From Lachnospiraceae bacterium (GTDB lineage Bacteria; Bacillota; Clostridia; Lachnospirales; Lachnospiraceae), in contig JAKSPC010000009.1 in NCBI GenBank assembly GCA_024405155.1, positions 1-52,818 of the forward strand: 52,818 nt of DNA, read 5' to 3'. The translations under genes and the position numbers were made by a program. This document shows positions 1-8,629 of this stretch, one piece after another. A model generated the notes under the pieces. The model worked only from the letters and a program-made list of their open reading frames with translations. It ran no database searches and was not told the DNA's origin. How positions within the stretch are numbered: the stretch's first letter is position 1; each line of letters opens with the position of its first letter.

Positions 1-184
1 GCGCCCTGGAAATAAGGAAATGCAAGCTATAGTACACACCGCACCTGTCATATATGGCGTGGCGGGGCATAGCAAGGAATGGCAAGCTCATCGTGCGGTC
101 ATACCACGCGCAGCGGGGGCGGGGCGGCGCTCCCACATAGCAGCCGCCCGCCGCCGCAAGCGCGTGAGTACAGCAAAAAAACAA

Positions 185-585
185 TGTAAGCCGGATGCGC
201 CGGAAAGTCTCAATATAGCTGCCTTTTTGACCGCTCTTAAGGAGAATTGTCAGCCGTATTGACTGGCTTACCCCTTATCCGGCTGCCTTTTTACGAAGGA
301 CCTATAGGAAAAGGCAGCTGTTTGATGCAGGTTTATACGGATCAGGCTGACTGCCACTAAGGGGTGTAAGCCGGATTCACAGTTTTTCCTCTATACGGCT
401 TACAAAATCCAGAAAAAACGGTCTGGTTGTAAGCCGGGGCGGGTACTTTACCCCCGATCAGGCTTACTCATGACGGAAAAATCACGAAAAATGTAAGCTG
501 TATGGGAGTGTTTTGGCTGTTTCGGCTTACCGGCAGTGAAGGGATGTAAGCCGAAAGCAGTTAAAATCATGATTTAGGCTGTCTC
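185..585. repeat. Array of alternating inverted half-sites, ~63-bp period
   Basis: The stretch 1-728 holds no convincing gene. It contains direct half-sites of the form TGTAAGCCG starting at 185, 365, 428, 492 and 545, alternating with inverted half-sites (GGCTTAC type) starting near 265, 396, 460 and 523. From 365 on, neighbours alternate every 31-32 bp, so like half-sites recur every 63-64 bp. One step is about 10 bp shorter (492 to 545). Each direct/inverted pair could form a hairpin; 365-373 with 396-404 is a perfect 9-bp stem. The function is unknown. The spacing equals about three helical turns between neighbours. A very similar layout with a different core sequence lies at 43563-43902. 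Positions 1-180 show nothing I can support. Confidence 0.7.
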
Positions 586-662
586 ATGACCAAAGCAATA
601 GTTCCATTCCATAAGAAAATGCGATGACTATGCAGCAGTTTGCATTTTAAGCAATTCGTAAT

Positions 663-691
663 TTGATTTCTCACTTTTGCTGTTTTACAAT
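663..691 (+). promoter_or_regulatory. Sigma-A type promoter for the CBP gene at 729
   Basis: TTGATT (663-668) and TACAAT (686-691) are separated by 17 bp. A ribosome binding site (GAGGGGG, 718-724) follows, just before the ATG at 729. Confidence 0.75.
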
Positions 692-728
692 ACATACGAG
701 ATATTGTATACCGGTATGAGGGGGATAC

Positions 729-2060
729 ATGAACAAGAGATCAAAGTACATTTTTGCAGTTGCTGTGCTTCTGGTCGGCATCTTTGCCGGGGAAGTAATG
801 GCAGACAACGCCATTACACTGGGAACCAGAGTCACTGCCATTCCCAGCGTAAGGATCCACATTGATACAACGGAGCTGCAGGCAGGAAATGAATTCGGCG
901 TGGAAGCCGATGCAGTTGTTTCGGTGCCGGAAAACGCGTACTATTCGCTGAACGGTGCTGAATGGATCAATCCTTCTGCCGTCATGAAGATCGGCGATAC
1001 ACCGCGGATGAAAGTGTATCTGAGCGCCTATCCCAAGGAAGTGGATCATGAGCGGTATACCCAGCTCTGGCTGTTTTCCGGCGGATATGGTGCCGGAAAC
1101 GTTTACGTTTCCAAAGGAACCGCAGGAACAGCCGAGATCCGAGATTCCGGATATCTGCTGGTGGTGGAGGTCACGGTGGATCCCATCAAGGGAACCTACA
1201 CGCAGCCTCAGAGCGCCTACTGGGAGGCGACACTGGGAAAAGCAGCCTGGGCCCCTTCGGAAAACGATTCCGGCATTTATGACATCGTGTGTAGCCGCGA
1301 TGACGTGACAGTAAAAAAACTTACCAACTACACCGGAAACACCTACGATTTCTATCCCTACATGACAAAGCCCGGCGGGTATACCTTCACGGTTCGCTGC
1401 GCCGTTCCGGAAGAATACAAAAGCTTGAGCGGTGTGAAGCCTTCTGACTATCTTACCTCGTCCACGCAGGTGGTCCGGGAAGAGCAGGTATCCGATGGCA
1501 GCGGCCAGACGAAGGACGATGAGGACGGCGGCAGTTCCGGGAGGAATCCCGGCAACGGAAACTTCCCCAACGGTACGGGCACCGAAAACGTGGCAGGCTG
1601 GATAACGGATTCCACGGGAAGCTACTTCCGCTATCCCGGCGGTGAATACGTAAAGAATTCATGGCTGAAGCTTTCCGATGGCTGGTATCGCTTCGACGAA
1701 AAGGGGAGGATGATCACCGGCTGGTTCTTAAGCCCGGATTCCTGCAAGTGGTACTATCTGGATCCCAACACCGGCATCATGAAGACCGGCTGGCTTATGT
1801 ACAAGGACCACTGGTACTTCCTGAACACGGCAGACGACGGATTTCTGGGTGCCATGATCACCGGGTGGCAGCGGATCAATGGGGAACTTTATTACTTTAA
1901 CGAATCCGGCATCATGGTCACCGGCTGGTATCAGCTTGGCGGGCAGTGGTATTACTTCTACCCGCAGGGTACCCGTGCCGACGGAAAATACGGCCTCATG
2001 GCCAGAAACGTAAAAGTGGGTGAATTCACCATAGGCCCGGAAGGGTACTGGGTCCATTGA
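729..2060 (+). CDS. Secreted choline/cell-wall-binding repeat protein
   Basis: A 443-residue exported protein. It opens with a signal peptide (basic MNKRSK, hydrophobic stretch, likely cleavage after about residue 26). A globular N-terminal region of unknown fold (about 27-250) follows, then a Gly/Asn/Ser-rich linker (about 255-285). About seven C-terminal aromatic repeats of the W-Y-Y-F / G-x-M-x-T-G-W type (about 288-435) are characteristic of choline-binding or CW_binding_1 modules. These repeats usually anchor proteins to phosphocholine on teichoic or lipoteichoic acids. It has its own promoter and a strong ribosome binding site. The nearby LicC-LicA type enzyme (5313) supports phosphocholine as the ligand, though other wall ligands are possible. 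The N-terminal domain function is not recognised. Confidence 0.85.
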   Translation: MNKRSKYIFAVAVLLVGIFAGEVMADNAITLGTRVTAIPSVRIHIDTTELQAGNEFGVEADAVVSVPENAYYSLNGAEWINPSAVMKIGDTPRMKVYLSAYPKEVDHERYTQLWLFSGGYGAGNVYVSKGTAGTAEIRDSGYLLVVEVTVDPIKGTYTQPQSAYWEATLGKAAWAPSENDSGIYDIVCSRDDVTVKKLTNYTGNTYDFYPYMTKPGGYTFTVRCAVPEEYKSLSGVKPSDYLTSSTQVVREEQVSDGSGQTKDDEDGGSSGRNPGNGNFPNGTGTENVAGWITDSTGSYFRYPGGEYVKNSWLKLSDGWYRFDEKGRMITGWFLSPDSCKWYYLDPNTGIMKTGWLMYKDHWYFLNTADDGFLGAMITGWQRINGELYYFNESGIMVTGWYQLGGQWYYFYPQGTRADGKYGLMARNVKVGEFTIGPEGYWVH

Positions 2061-2121
2061 TCATAGCGCGCAGAAAAGGCGCGGGAACTATATTTGTTCA
2101 ATGTATTTGAAAGGAGAAAAA

Positions 2122-3240
2122 ATGGGACTTATAAAAGCATTGGGAACTGCCGTATCACAGGGATTCGGCGATCAGTGGAAGGAGGTCTTCGAGGCCAAGG
2201 GAATGACCGACAAGACCGTATTTGTAAAGGGACAGCCGGTCCGCACGGACGGCTCCAACGGAAACGGAACGTCTGACATCGTTACCAACGGTTCCGTGAT
2301 CCACGTATATCCCGGCCAGTTCATGATGCTGGTGGACGGCGGCAAGGTGGTGGACTACACTGCGGAAGAGGGCATGTACACCGTACAGAATTCCTCTGCT
2401 CCGTCACTTTTCAACGGTCAGTTCGGTGATACCTTAAAGGACGTGTTCGGCCGTATCCAGTATGGCGGTGCCAATCCCCAGAAGCAGCAGGTATTCTTCA
2501 TCAATCTGCAGGAGATCAAGGGGATCAAGTTCGGCACCCCCAATCCCCTGAACTATTTCGACGCGTTCTACAACGCAGAGCTTTTCGTAAAGAGCTTCGG
2601 CGAGTACTCCGTGAAGGTCACCAACCCGCTTCTGTTCTATGAGCAGGTCATTCCGAAGAGTGCCGCCAAGGTGGATTATGATGACATCAGCGATCAGTAC
2701 AGCTCCGAGTTCCTGCAGGCATTCTCGGCAGCTTTAAACCAGATGTCGGCGGAAGGTGTACGCATTTCTTTCCTGGCTTCCAAGGCAAACGAACTGTCAA
2801 AACACATGCAGACCTGTCTGGATGAGGACTGGAACAGGAGCCGCGGCTTTGAAGTGGATCACGTTGGCGTTTCCAGCATCAGCTACACCGAAGATTCCCA
2901 GAAGCTCATCAACAAGAGAAACGAAGGCGCCATGCTTTCCGATCCGTCGATCCGCGAAGGATACGTACAGGGTGCCATTGCAGAAGGCATCAAGTCGGCA
3001 GGTGCCAACACCGCCGGTGCCGGTACGGCATTCATGGGCGTGGGCATGGGCATGAACGCCATGGGAGCCATGGGCGCTTTCTCACAGACCAACGCACAGC
3101 AGATGCAGGCACAGCAGGCAGGCGCTCAGGCACCGGCAGCAGGAGCAGCAGGCGCGGCTTCCTGGTACTGCCCCAAGTGCGGCACTCCCTGTGACGGAAA
3201 TTTCTGCCCCAAGTGCGGCACCCAGAAGCCTCAGTTCTAA
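2122..3240 (+). CDS. SPFH-domain protein with C-terminal zinc ribbon (YdjI-like)
   Basis: A 373-residue cytoplasmic protein resembling the SPFH/virion-core family, including Bacillus subtilis YdjI. The first two thirds form the SPFH-like fold. A Gly/Ala/Met/Gln-rich stretch (about residues 285-345) leads to a C-terminal double-CxxC zinc ribbon (CPKCGTPCDGNFCPKCG). The start at 2122 is preferred over the upstream in-frame ATG at 2101 because AAGGAG (2111-2116) sits just ahead of it. It is followed at 12 bp by a zinc-ribbon membrane protein and then a TPM protein. This trio matches the YdjG-YdjH-YdjI set of Bacillus in content, where the proteins act at the membrane in envelope-stress scaffolding. 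The same role here is inferred from that similarity. Confidence 0.85.
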   Translation: MGLIKALGTAVSQGFGDQWKEVFEAKGMTDKTVFVKGQPVRTDGSNGNGTSDIVTNGSVIHVYPGQFMMLVDGGKVVDYTAEEGMYTVQNSSAPSLFNGQFGDTLKDVFGRIQYGGANPQKQQVFFINLQEIKGIKFGTPNPLNYFDAFYNAELFVKSFGEYSVKVTNPLLFYEQVIPKSAAKVDYDDISDQYSSEFLQAFSAALNQMSAEGVRISFLASKANELSKHMQTCLDEDWNRSRGFEVDHVGVSSISYTEDSQKLINKRNEGAMLSDPSIREGYVQGAIAEGIKSAGANTAGAGTAFMGVGMGMNAMGAMGAFSQTNAQQMQAQQAGAQAPAAGAAGAASWYCPKCGTPCDGNFCPKCGTQKPQF

Positions 3241-3252
3241 TCGGAGAAAACA

Positions 3253-4332
3253 ATGGCTGTTATCAGTTATAAATGTTCTGCCTGCGGCGGTCCCTTAAAG
3301 TGGGACGCCGCAAAGCAGAAATATTTCTGTGAGTACTGCCGGACAGAGTACGTGGAAAGCGAACTGGAGAAGGCAGAAGCCATGCAGCAGGAAGCAAAGG
3401 AAGTATCGGCGGAAGAAGCGGTCCATCTGGGCCAGAAGCCGGCTTCCGGGGCTGACACCGTCAACGTGTACAATTGTCCCTCCTGCGGCGCACAGATCAT
3501 AACGGAGCCTTCTACCACGGCTTCCTTCTGTTATTATTGTCACAACCCCATCGTCCTTTCCGACAAGATGAAAGGCTCCTTCCATCCGGACGCCGTGATC
3601 CCCTTTGCCATCGATCAGAAAAAAGCAAAAGAGATCTTCACGGACTGGGTGGGAAAGCACCGCTACGTTCCGCAGGACTTCTATTCGGAGGAACAGATCG
3701 AAAAGCTCTCCGGCGTGTATTTTCCCTACTGGGTATACAATGCCGTGCTTCACGGCAGGGCAAAGGGTGTGGGCGAAAAGGACAGCACCTCTGTACGGGG
3801 CAATGAGCAGATCACCGAAACGGAAGTTTACGAGATCAACAAAGACGGCGACATGCCAATTAAGGACATCAGCCGCATCGCTCTGAAAAAAGCCTCCAAG
3901 GTACTGTGCGAAAGCGTAGCTCCCTTTGATCAGGAAAAGGCCCGCCCGTTCTCTTACGGGTATCTTTCCGGGTTCGTGGCGGAAGGCCGGGACGTGGGAA
4001 AGGAAGAACTGGCCGATGAAGTGCATAACGAGATCCGCACCTTTGCGGAAGATTCCCTCCGGGCAGAGTCCCAGGGGGTCTATCACAGGGTCAATCTCTC
4101 CGAGCTTTCCGTAAAGTTAAAGAGCGAGGACTGGAAATACGTGCTCATGCCGGTATGGACCCTTACCTATAAGGGGAACGACGGGAAGACCTACTTCTTC
4201 TCCATAAACGGAGAATCGGGAAAGACCGTGGGCGAACTGCCCGTGGACAAAAAGAGCCTGGTGAAGCTGTTCCTCATGGTGTTCATCCCGGTGCTCATCG
4301 TACTGATCCTTTTGTTCCATTTCTTAGGGTAG
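3253..4332 (+). CDS. Zinc-ribbon membrane protein (YdjG-like)
   Basis: A 359-residue protein with two CxxC zinc-ribbon modules at the N-terminus: CSACGG...CEYC (about residues 8-29) and CPSCG...CYYC (about 75-97). A long soluble domain follows, and a single hydrophobic segment forms the C-terminal membrane anchor (about 335-356). It resembles TFIIB-type zinc-ribbon proteins such as B. subtilis YdjG. It begins 12 bp after the SPFH gene and ends 10 bp before the TPM gene, so the three are very likely co-transcribed. Probably a membrane-anchored scaffold that recruits the SPFH partner; this is inference from the Bacillus analogue. No catalytic motif is visible. Confidence 0.8.
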   Translation: MAVISYKCSACGGPLKWDAAKQKYFCEYCRTEYVESELEKAEAMQQEAKEVSAEEAVHLGQKPASGADTVNVYNCPSCGAQIITEPSTTASFCYYCHNPIVLSDKMKGSFHPDAVIPFAIDQKKAKEIFTDWVGKHRYVPQDFYSEEQIEKLSGVYFPYWVYNAVLHGRAKGVGEKDSTSVRGNEQITETEVYEINKDGDMPIKDISRIALKKASKVLCESVAPFDQEKARPFSYGYLSGFVAEGRDVGKEELADEVHNEIRTFAEDSLRAESQGVYHRVNLSELSVKLKSEDWKYVLMPVWTLTYKGNDGKTYFFSINGESGKTVGELPVDKKSLVKLFLMVFIPVLIVLILLFHFLG

Positions 4333-4342
4333 GAGGGGAGCC

Positions 4343-5308
4343 ATGAAGAAGAAAAACGTATCGGCAGTGATCCTTGCCCTGATCTTAAGCCTTTTCTGCG
4401 CCCTCCCCGCACTGGCGGAAAACGGAGATATTATAACTTTCGACAGCGCCTCCCAGGGTAAGTTTGCGGAAGCGGTAAAAGGCGGCAGACGTCTGTTCGA
4501 CATGCCGGGCTACCTGGATGACGACAAAGCGGCGGATATCGAGGCGCGCCTTAAAAACATCACCGCAAAGTACGGACAGGACGCAGCCGTGGTCATGACC
4601 TACGGACGGCCCTCCGGCATGGACATGGAGACCTACGCAGACAAGCTCTATTTTGCAGGCGGTTTCGGCAGCGGCACGGACCGGTCCGGAAGCCTTCTGG
4701 TCATCGATTATTACAACGGCGAATACCGTGTCTACGCCCAGGGCGAGGCCATGCGGTATTTCACGGACAAGGCCATCAGCGACATCACAAAGACCCGGAA
4801 CGGCGGCATCGAGGCGCCCCTTACCAATTACAAAGATTACGAAGCGCTGGTCACCTACACGCAGAACGTATCCGATCTGTATGCCCAGGGCATTCAGCAG
4901 AACCAGTACAACTATGATCCGGAGACCGGCGAAAAGGACTACGCCTATGCGCAGGAAAAGAAGCCTTTCATCAAGCTGTGGCAGGTGATCGTTTCCCTGA
5001 TCGCAAGTCTGATCATCGGATACCTGCCCATCCGGAACATCAAAAAACAGTACGCCATGGAGGCGGAAAAGAAGGCGGCCCAAAGTCTTTCCGTTGCCTA
5101 TCGCATGGCGGCGGTCTACGCCTTCAGCCAGCTCTCCCAGGACCGGATGCTGGACAGAAAAGTGACCAGACGTATCGTGGCAGCCCCCACGAATAACAAT
5201 GGGCGGAATACGGGCGGCCCCTCCTTCGGCGGCGGGCAGTCCACCATGCACCACTCCTCCGGCGGCGGGTTCCATACCTCCGGCGGCGGAAGTTTCAAGG
5301 GAAGATAG
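4343..5308 (+). CDS. TPM-domain membrane protein (YdjH-like)
   Basis: A 321-residue protein with a signal peptide (MKKKN plus hydrophobic core, cleavage near residue 27). An extracytoplasmic TPM domain (about 45-190) follows, then a transmembrane segment (about 214-234) and a cytoplasmic tail ending in Gly/Ser/His-rich GGG motifs. TPM domains are linked to photosystem repair and envelope-stress proteins; some bind metal or have weak phosphatase activity. A GGAGGGGAG ribosome binding site lies between it and the preceding gene. It is the third member of the YdjI/YdjG/YdjH-like operon. The glycine-rich tail resembles those of other TPM proteins and may be a flexible interaction tail. Confidence 0.8.
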   Translation: MKKKNVSAVILALILSLFCALPALAENGDIITFDSASQGKFAEAVKGGRRLFDMPGYLDDDKAADIEARLKNITAKYGQDAAVVMTYGRPSGMDMETYADKLYFAGGFGSGTDRSGSLLVIDYYNGEYRVYAQGEAMRYFTDKAISDITKTRNGGIEAPLTNYKDYEALVTYTQNVSDLYAQGIQQNQYNYDPETGEKDYAYAQEKKPFIKLWQVIVSLIASLIIGYLPIRNIKKQYAMEAEKKAAQSLSVAYRMAAVYAFSQLSQDRMLDRKVTRRIVAAPTNNNGRNTGGPSFGGGQSTMHHSSGGGFHTSGGGSFKGR

Positions 5309-5312
5309 TCTG

Positions 5313-7139
5313 ATGAACAGAAAAGTGCTGATCTTAAGAAGTATTCTGGAAGATCCCGGAATGACTCAGAGAGAGCTGTGCCGCACCTGCGGTACAGCTC
5401 TCGGTACTGTTAACACCGAATTGCGGCAGCTCCTGGGGGGCGGCCTTGCGGAAAAGACGGAGGCCGGATACCGTGTCACGGAAAAAGGGAAGGAATATTT
5501 AAAGCCCTACCGGGTGGACGCCGCCGTCATCATGGCGGCAGGTTTCGGCAGCCGCTTCGTGCCCCTTACCCTGGAGACGCCCAAGGGACTTCTGCAGGTC
5601 TTCGGGGAGCCCATGATAGAGCGGCAGATCGGCCAGCTTCACGAGGCGGGGATCACGGACATCACCATCATCGTGGGATACATGAAGGAAAAATTCGAGT
5701 ATCTCATTGACAAGTACGGCGTTAAGCTCCGCTGCAATCCGGAGTTTACGGACAAGAACACTCTGGCGAGCCTCTATCATGCCGCCGACGTGCTGGAAGG
5801 GAAAAATGCCTACATCCTGAGTTCCGACAACTGGATGCGGGAGAATCTCTACCATGCCTATGAACCGGATGCCTGGTACGCGGCTGCCCACGCGGCGGGT
5901 CCCACTTCCGAGTGGGTACTGGAAAGCGACGCCAAGGGCCGCATCACCGGCACCTACCCCGGGGGAAAAGACTGTGACTACATGTACGGTCCGGTGTATT
6001 TCACCAGGGAGTTTTCCGAAAATTTCCTGCCCGTGCTCAGAATGTATTATCAGATGCCGGGCACGGAGGATTTCTACTGGGAGCACGTGCTCATGGAACT
6101 GTTTTCCGGTCTGGCGGCAAAAAGGCTTTTGGCCTATTTCGGGAAAACGCCGGAAGTACAGGCGGCACGAAAGCCGGAAATGTATGTGAACCGGCAGCCC
6201 GACGGCGTGATCTATGAGTTCGAGAACCTGGAGGAACTCAGACGGTTCGACAAAAAATATGTGAACGATTCCGGTTCCGAAGCCATGCAGCTGGTGAGCC
6301 GGGTGTTCGGGGTGCCGGAAAGCGAGATCAGAAAGATCCGCTGCTTAAAGGCCGGCATGACCAACAATTCCTGGCTGTTCTCCATCGGCGAGGACTCCTA
6401 TATCTGCCGGATCCCCGGGGAAGGCACGGAAAAGCTCATAGACCGCCGGCAGGAAAAAGCCGTGTATGAAGCGGTGGCGCCGCTTGCGATCACCGAAGAG
6501 CTGATCTATTTCGACGCGGAGACGGGCTACAAGATCTCACGGTTTTATGAAAACTCACGGAACGCAAAAGCAGGCGATGAGGCAGACATGCAGACCTGCA
6601 TGAAGATCTTAAGGCGCATGCATGAATCCGGCGTGAAAGTGGAACATTCCTTTGACATTGCGGAACGCATACGGTATTACGAGGATCTCATCGGCGGGGA
6701 AGTGCCTTTCCGGGATTACGCGGAGGTCTCTGCCATGAAGGAAAAAATCCTTTCCTGGCTCCTTAAGAAAGGCAGAAAGAAAGTGCTGGCACACGTGGAC
6801 TCCGTGGCGGACAATTTCATTTTTCTGCCCGGCGCGGAAACGAATGTGAAGCTCATAGACTGGGAGTATGCCGGCATGGCCGATCCCCTCATCGACGTGG
6901 CCATGTGCGCCATCTACAGTTATTACAGCGAAGAAAAGATGAGAAAGCTTTCGGAGCTGTATTTCGGCAGAACGCCCACAGAGGAGGAACAGCAGATCAT
7001 CTTTGCCTATGCGGCCCTGGGCGGACTTCTGTGGTCACTGTGGGGCGTCTACAAGGAAAAGCTGGGCGTACAGTTTTCGGACTACACCATCCGCATGTAC
7101 CGGTATTTCAAGGAATACTCCGCAAAAGTGCCGGTTTGA
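5313..7139 (+). CDS. Winged-helix / LicC-like cytidylyltransferase / LicA-like choline kinase fusion
   Basis: A 608-residue three-part protein. Residues 1-60 form a winged helix (MTQRELCRTCGTALGTVNTE region). Residues about 64-300 are a nucleotidyltransferase with the signature MAAGFGSRFVPLT followed by TPKGLLQV, as in LicC-type CTP:phosphocholine cytidylyltransferases. Residues about 325-605 are a choline-kinase/APH fold with catalytic HVDSVADNF and metal-binding LIDWEYAG. Together these should convert choline to phosphocholine and then to CDP-choline, the donor for surface phosphocholine. The ATG at 5313 is preferred over the open frame extending back to 5199, which overlaps the TPM gene. 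Its position between two CBP genes fits this role. Ethanolamine or another amino alcohol is an alternative substrate. The N-terminal winged helix may give autoregulation. Confidence 0.85.
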   Translation: MNRKVLILRSILEDPGMTQRELCRTCGTALGTVNTELRQLLGGGLAEKTEAGYRVTEKGKEYLKPYRVDAAVIMAAGFGSRFVPLTLETPKGLLQVFGEPMIERQIGQLHEAGITDITIIVGYMKEKFEYLIDKYGVKLRCNPEFTDKNTLASLYHAADVLEGKNAYILSSDNWMRENLYHAYEPDAWYAAAHAAGPTSEWVLESDAKGRITGTYPGGKDCDYMYGPVYFTREFSENFLPVLRMYYQMPGTEDFYWEHVLMELFSGLAAKRLLAYFGKTPEVQAARKPEMYVNRQPDGVIYEFENLEELRRFDKKYVNDSGSEAMQLVSRVFGVPESEIRKIRCLKAGMTNNSWLFSIGEDSYICRIPGEGTEKLIDRRQEKAVYEAVAPLAITEELIYFDAETGYKISRFYENSRNAKAGDEADMQTCMKILRRMHESGVKVEHSFDIAERIRYYEDLIGGEVPFRDYAEVSAMKEKILSWLLKKGRKKVLAHVDSVADNFIFLPGAETNVKLIDWEYAGMADPLIDVAMCAIYSYYSEEKMRKLSELYFGRTPTEEEQQIIFAYAALGGLLWSLWGVYKEKLGVQFSDYTIRMYRYFKEYSAKVPV

Positions 7140-7245
7140 TCGGATTTTTGAAAGAAATTCGTCATAAAAATAAGAGGGATTTCGGCACGGACTGATGTTA
7201 CAATAGTAGCGTGTAGGACTTTCAGCACAATTGGAGGACACATTC

Positions 7246-8454
7246 ATGAAGAAAAAGATCTCGCTTATCGTTGTTCTGGCACTTCTTATCTCCGGTCTCG
7301 GCGTTATCAGTGCCCAGGCCGACTGGATGAAGACTTCCGACGGCAGATATTATTTCGACAACAACGGCACCAGAGTGACCAAGGACTGGATCCGCGTTAC
7401 CGGTCAGGACGGTAATTATACCTATTATTATATGGGTGAAGACGGATACATGGTGACCGGATGGTACAAGATGGGTGAAGACTGGTACTACTTCAAGACT
7501 TCCGGTGCCATGGCCAAGGGCTGGGTACAGGATGCCGGAGAATGGTATTATCTCAATCCCACCACCGGAAAGATGCAGAAGGGCTGGCTCAACCTGGACG
7601 GCAAGTATTATTATTTAAAGAACAGCGGCGCCATGGCCAAAGGCTGGCGCCAGATCGAAAATTCCTGGTACTATTTCCAGGAGGATGGTTCCTGCGTGAT
7701 CTCCAAGTGGGCACAGGTGAACGGCAAGTGGTACTGCTTCGGCGCCGACGGCAAGATGCAGACCGGCTGGTACAAGCAGGACGGCAGCTATTACTTCCTG
7801 GCAAACTCCGGCGAACTGGCCACCGGCTGGCTGAAAGATTCCTCAAAGAACGCCATTTACTACTGCGATCCTGCCACGGGCATCCTCTGCCAGAACGGCT
7901 GGAAGCAGATAGACGGCGCCTGGTATTACTTTGCAGCAGACGGCAAGATGGCTACCGGCTGGCTCAACCTGAACGGCACCTACTATTATCTGCAGGCAGA
8001 CGGCAAGATGGCGTACAACACCACACTGACCATTGACGGCGTTAACTATACCTTTGCTGCAAACGGCGCCTACACGGGACAGACCAATGCACAGCAGAAC
8101 ACGGGCATGAATACGGTCACACAGGCACCCGGAAGCACGGCGGCGAATCCCGGCACCGTTCCCGTAGACAGCAATGCGCCCGGCGCACAGACCAATACCA
8201 ACCCGAACGCTTCCTTTAATAACGGTCCTTCGGCGGAAGGCCAGATCTCCGGTCCCGGCGGCGGAACCGGCGGAACGGGAACACAGACCGGCAGCAGCAA
8301 TGTGGTATATCAGGGTCCCGGCGGATCCGTGGGCGGAAGCTCCGTGCCGACGTCCACTAACGATCAGAACGTGCCCGGCGCTCCCGGATCAGGTTCACAG
8401 GGCTATAACACCGGCAGCCTGGCACCCAACAGAACGGACGGCCCCGGAGCTTAA
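7246..8454 (+). CDS. Secreted choline-binding repeat protein with Gly/Pro/Thr-rich tail
   Basis: A 402-residue exported protein. It has a signal peptide (MKKKISLIVV..., cleavage near residue 25 at AQA-DW). About eleven 20-residue aromatic repeats (GWxxxxGxWYYFxxxGxM pattern) run to about residue 270. A low-complexity tail rich in G, N, T, P, Q and S (about 280-402) closes the protein. There is no enzymatic domain, so it is probably a structural or adhesive wall protein. The start at 7246 follows a strong GGAGGA (7233-7238); the TTG at 7231 overlaps that site and is rejected. A TACAAT at 7199-7204 could be its -10 element, though no good -35 is visible. A clear terminator follows. Confidence 0.85.
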   Translation: MKKKISLIVVLALLISGLGVISAQADWMKTSDGRYYFDNNGTRVTKDWIRVTGQDGNYTYYYMGEDGYMVTGWYKMGEDWYYFKTSGAMAKGWVQDAGEWYYLNPTTGKMQKGWLNLDGKYYYLKNSGAMAKGWRQIENSWYYFQEDGSCVISKWAQVNGKWYCFGADGKMQTGWYKQDGSYYFLANSGELATGWLKDSSKNAIYYCDPATGILCQNGWKQIDGAWYYFAADGKMATGWLNLNGTYYYLQADGKMAYNTTLTIDGVNYTFAANGAYTGQTNAQQNTGMNTVTQAPGSTAANPGTVPVDSNAPGAQTNTNPNASFNNGPSAEGQISGPGGGTGGTGTQTGSSNVVYQGPGGSVGGSSVPTSTNDQNVPGAPGSGSQGYNTGSLAPNRTDGPGA

Positions 8455-8482
8455 TGCGGTATTAATAGGGAAGACATACAGA

Positions 8483-8514
8483 CCGCCAATCGGATTATCG
8501 GTTGGCGGTTTTTT
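8483..8514 (+). terminator. Rho-independent terminator
   Basis: CCGCCAATCG pairs with CGGTTGGCGG (10 bp, one G-T pair) around an 8-nt loop and is followed by six T. It ends the 7246 CBP transcript. Confidence 0.9.
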
Positions 8515-8543
8515 GCTGCATAAAAGCGCAGCCGTCAAATTAC

Positions 8544-8590
8544 GATTTGACAAATCTAAATTTGACAAATCCAAATTTGGCAGATATAAT
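8544..8590 (+). promoter_or_regulatory. Consensus promoter overlapped by three operator-like repeats
   Basis: TTGACA (8562-8567), 17 bp, TATAAT (8585-8590) is a perfect consensus. The motif ATTTGACAAATC occurs at 8545-8556 inside the dyad GATTTGACAAATC, and again at 8560-8571. A weaker third copy (ATTTGGCAGAT, 8575-8585) follows at the same 15-bp spacing. The repeats cover the -35 element, so a repressor is likely. The winged helix inside the downstream ATPase is one candidate. Confidence 0.75.
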
Positions 8591-8629
8591 GTGATCGTTC
8601 GGATATAAATGATCAAGGAGGGCGCGGGC

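Noticed and set aside
20-262. 80-codon frame at the left edge
   Set aside because: No ribosome binding site, Arg/Ala-rich composition typical of a random GC-rich frame, and it runs into the first half-site of the repeat array.
185-585. CRISPR array
   Set aside because: Sites alternate in orientation, are only about 9 bp long and spacing sequence is not of uniform repeat-spacer form; no cas gene is present.
3295-4086. 263-codon minus-strand open frame
   Set aside because: Antisense to the zinc-ribbon gene, with no ribosome binding site and no recognisable protein features.
5199-5312. N-terminal extension of the LicC-LicA fusion
   Set aside because: The extension overlaps the end of the TPM gene in another frame and reads as a Pro/Ala-rich shadow of its Gly-rich tail; the ATG at 5313 begins the winged helix.
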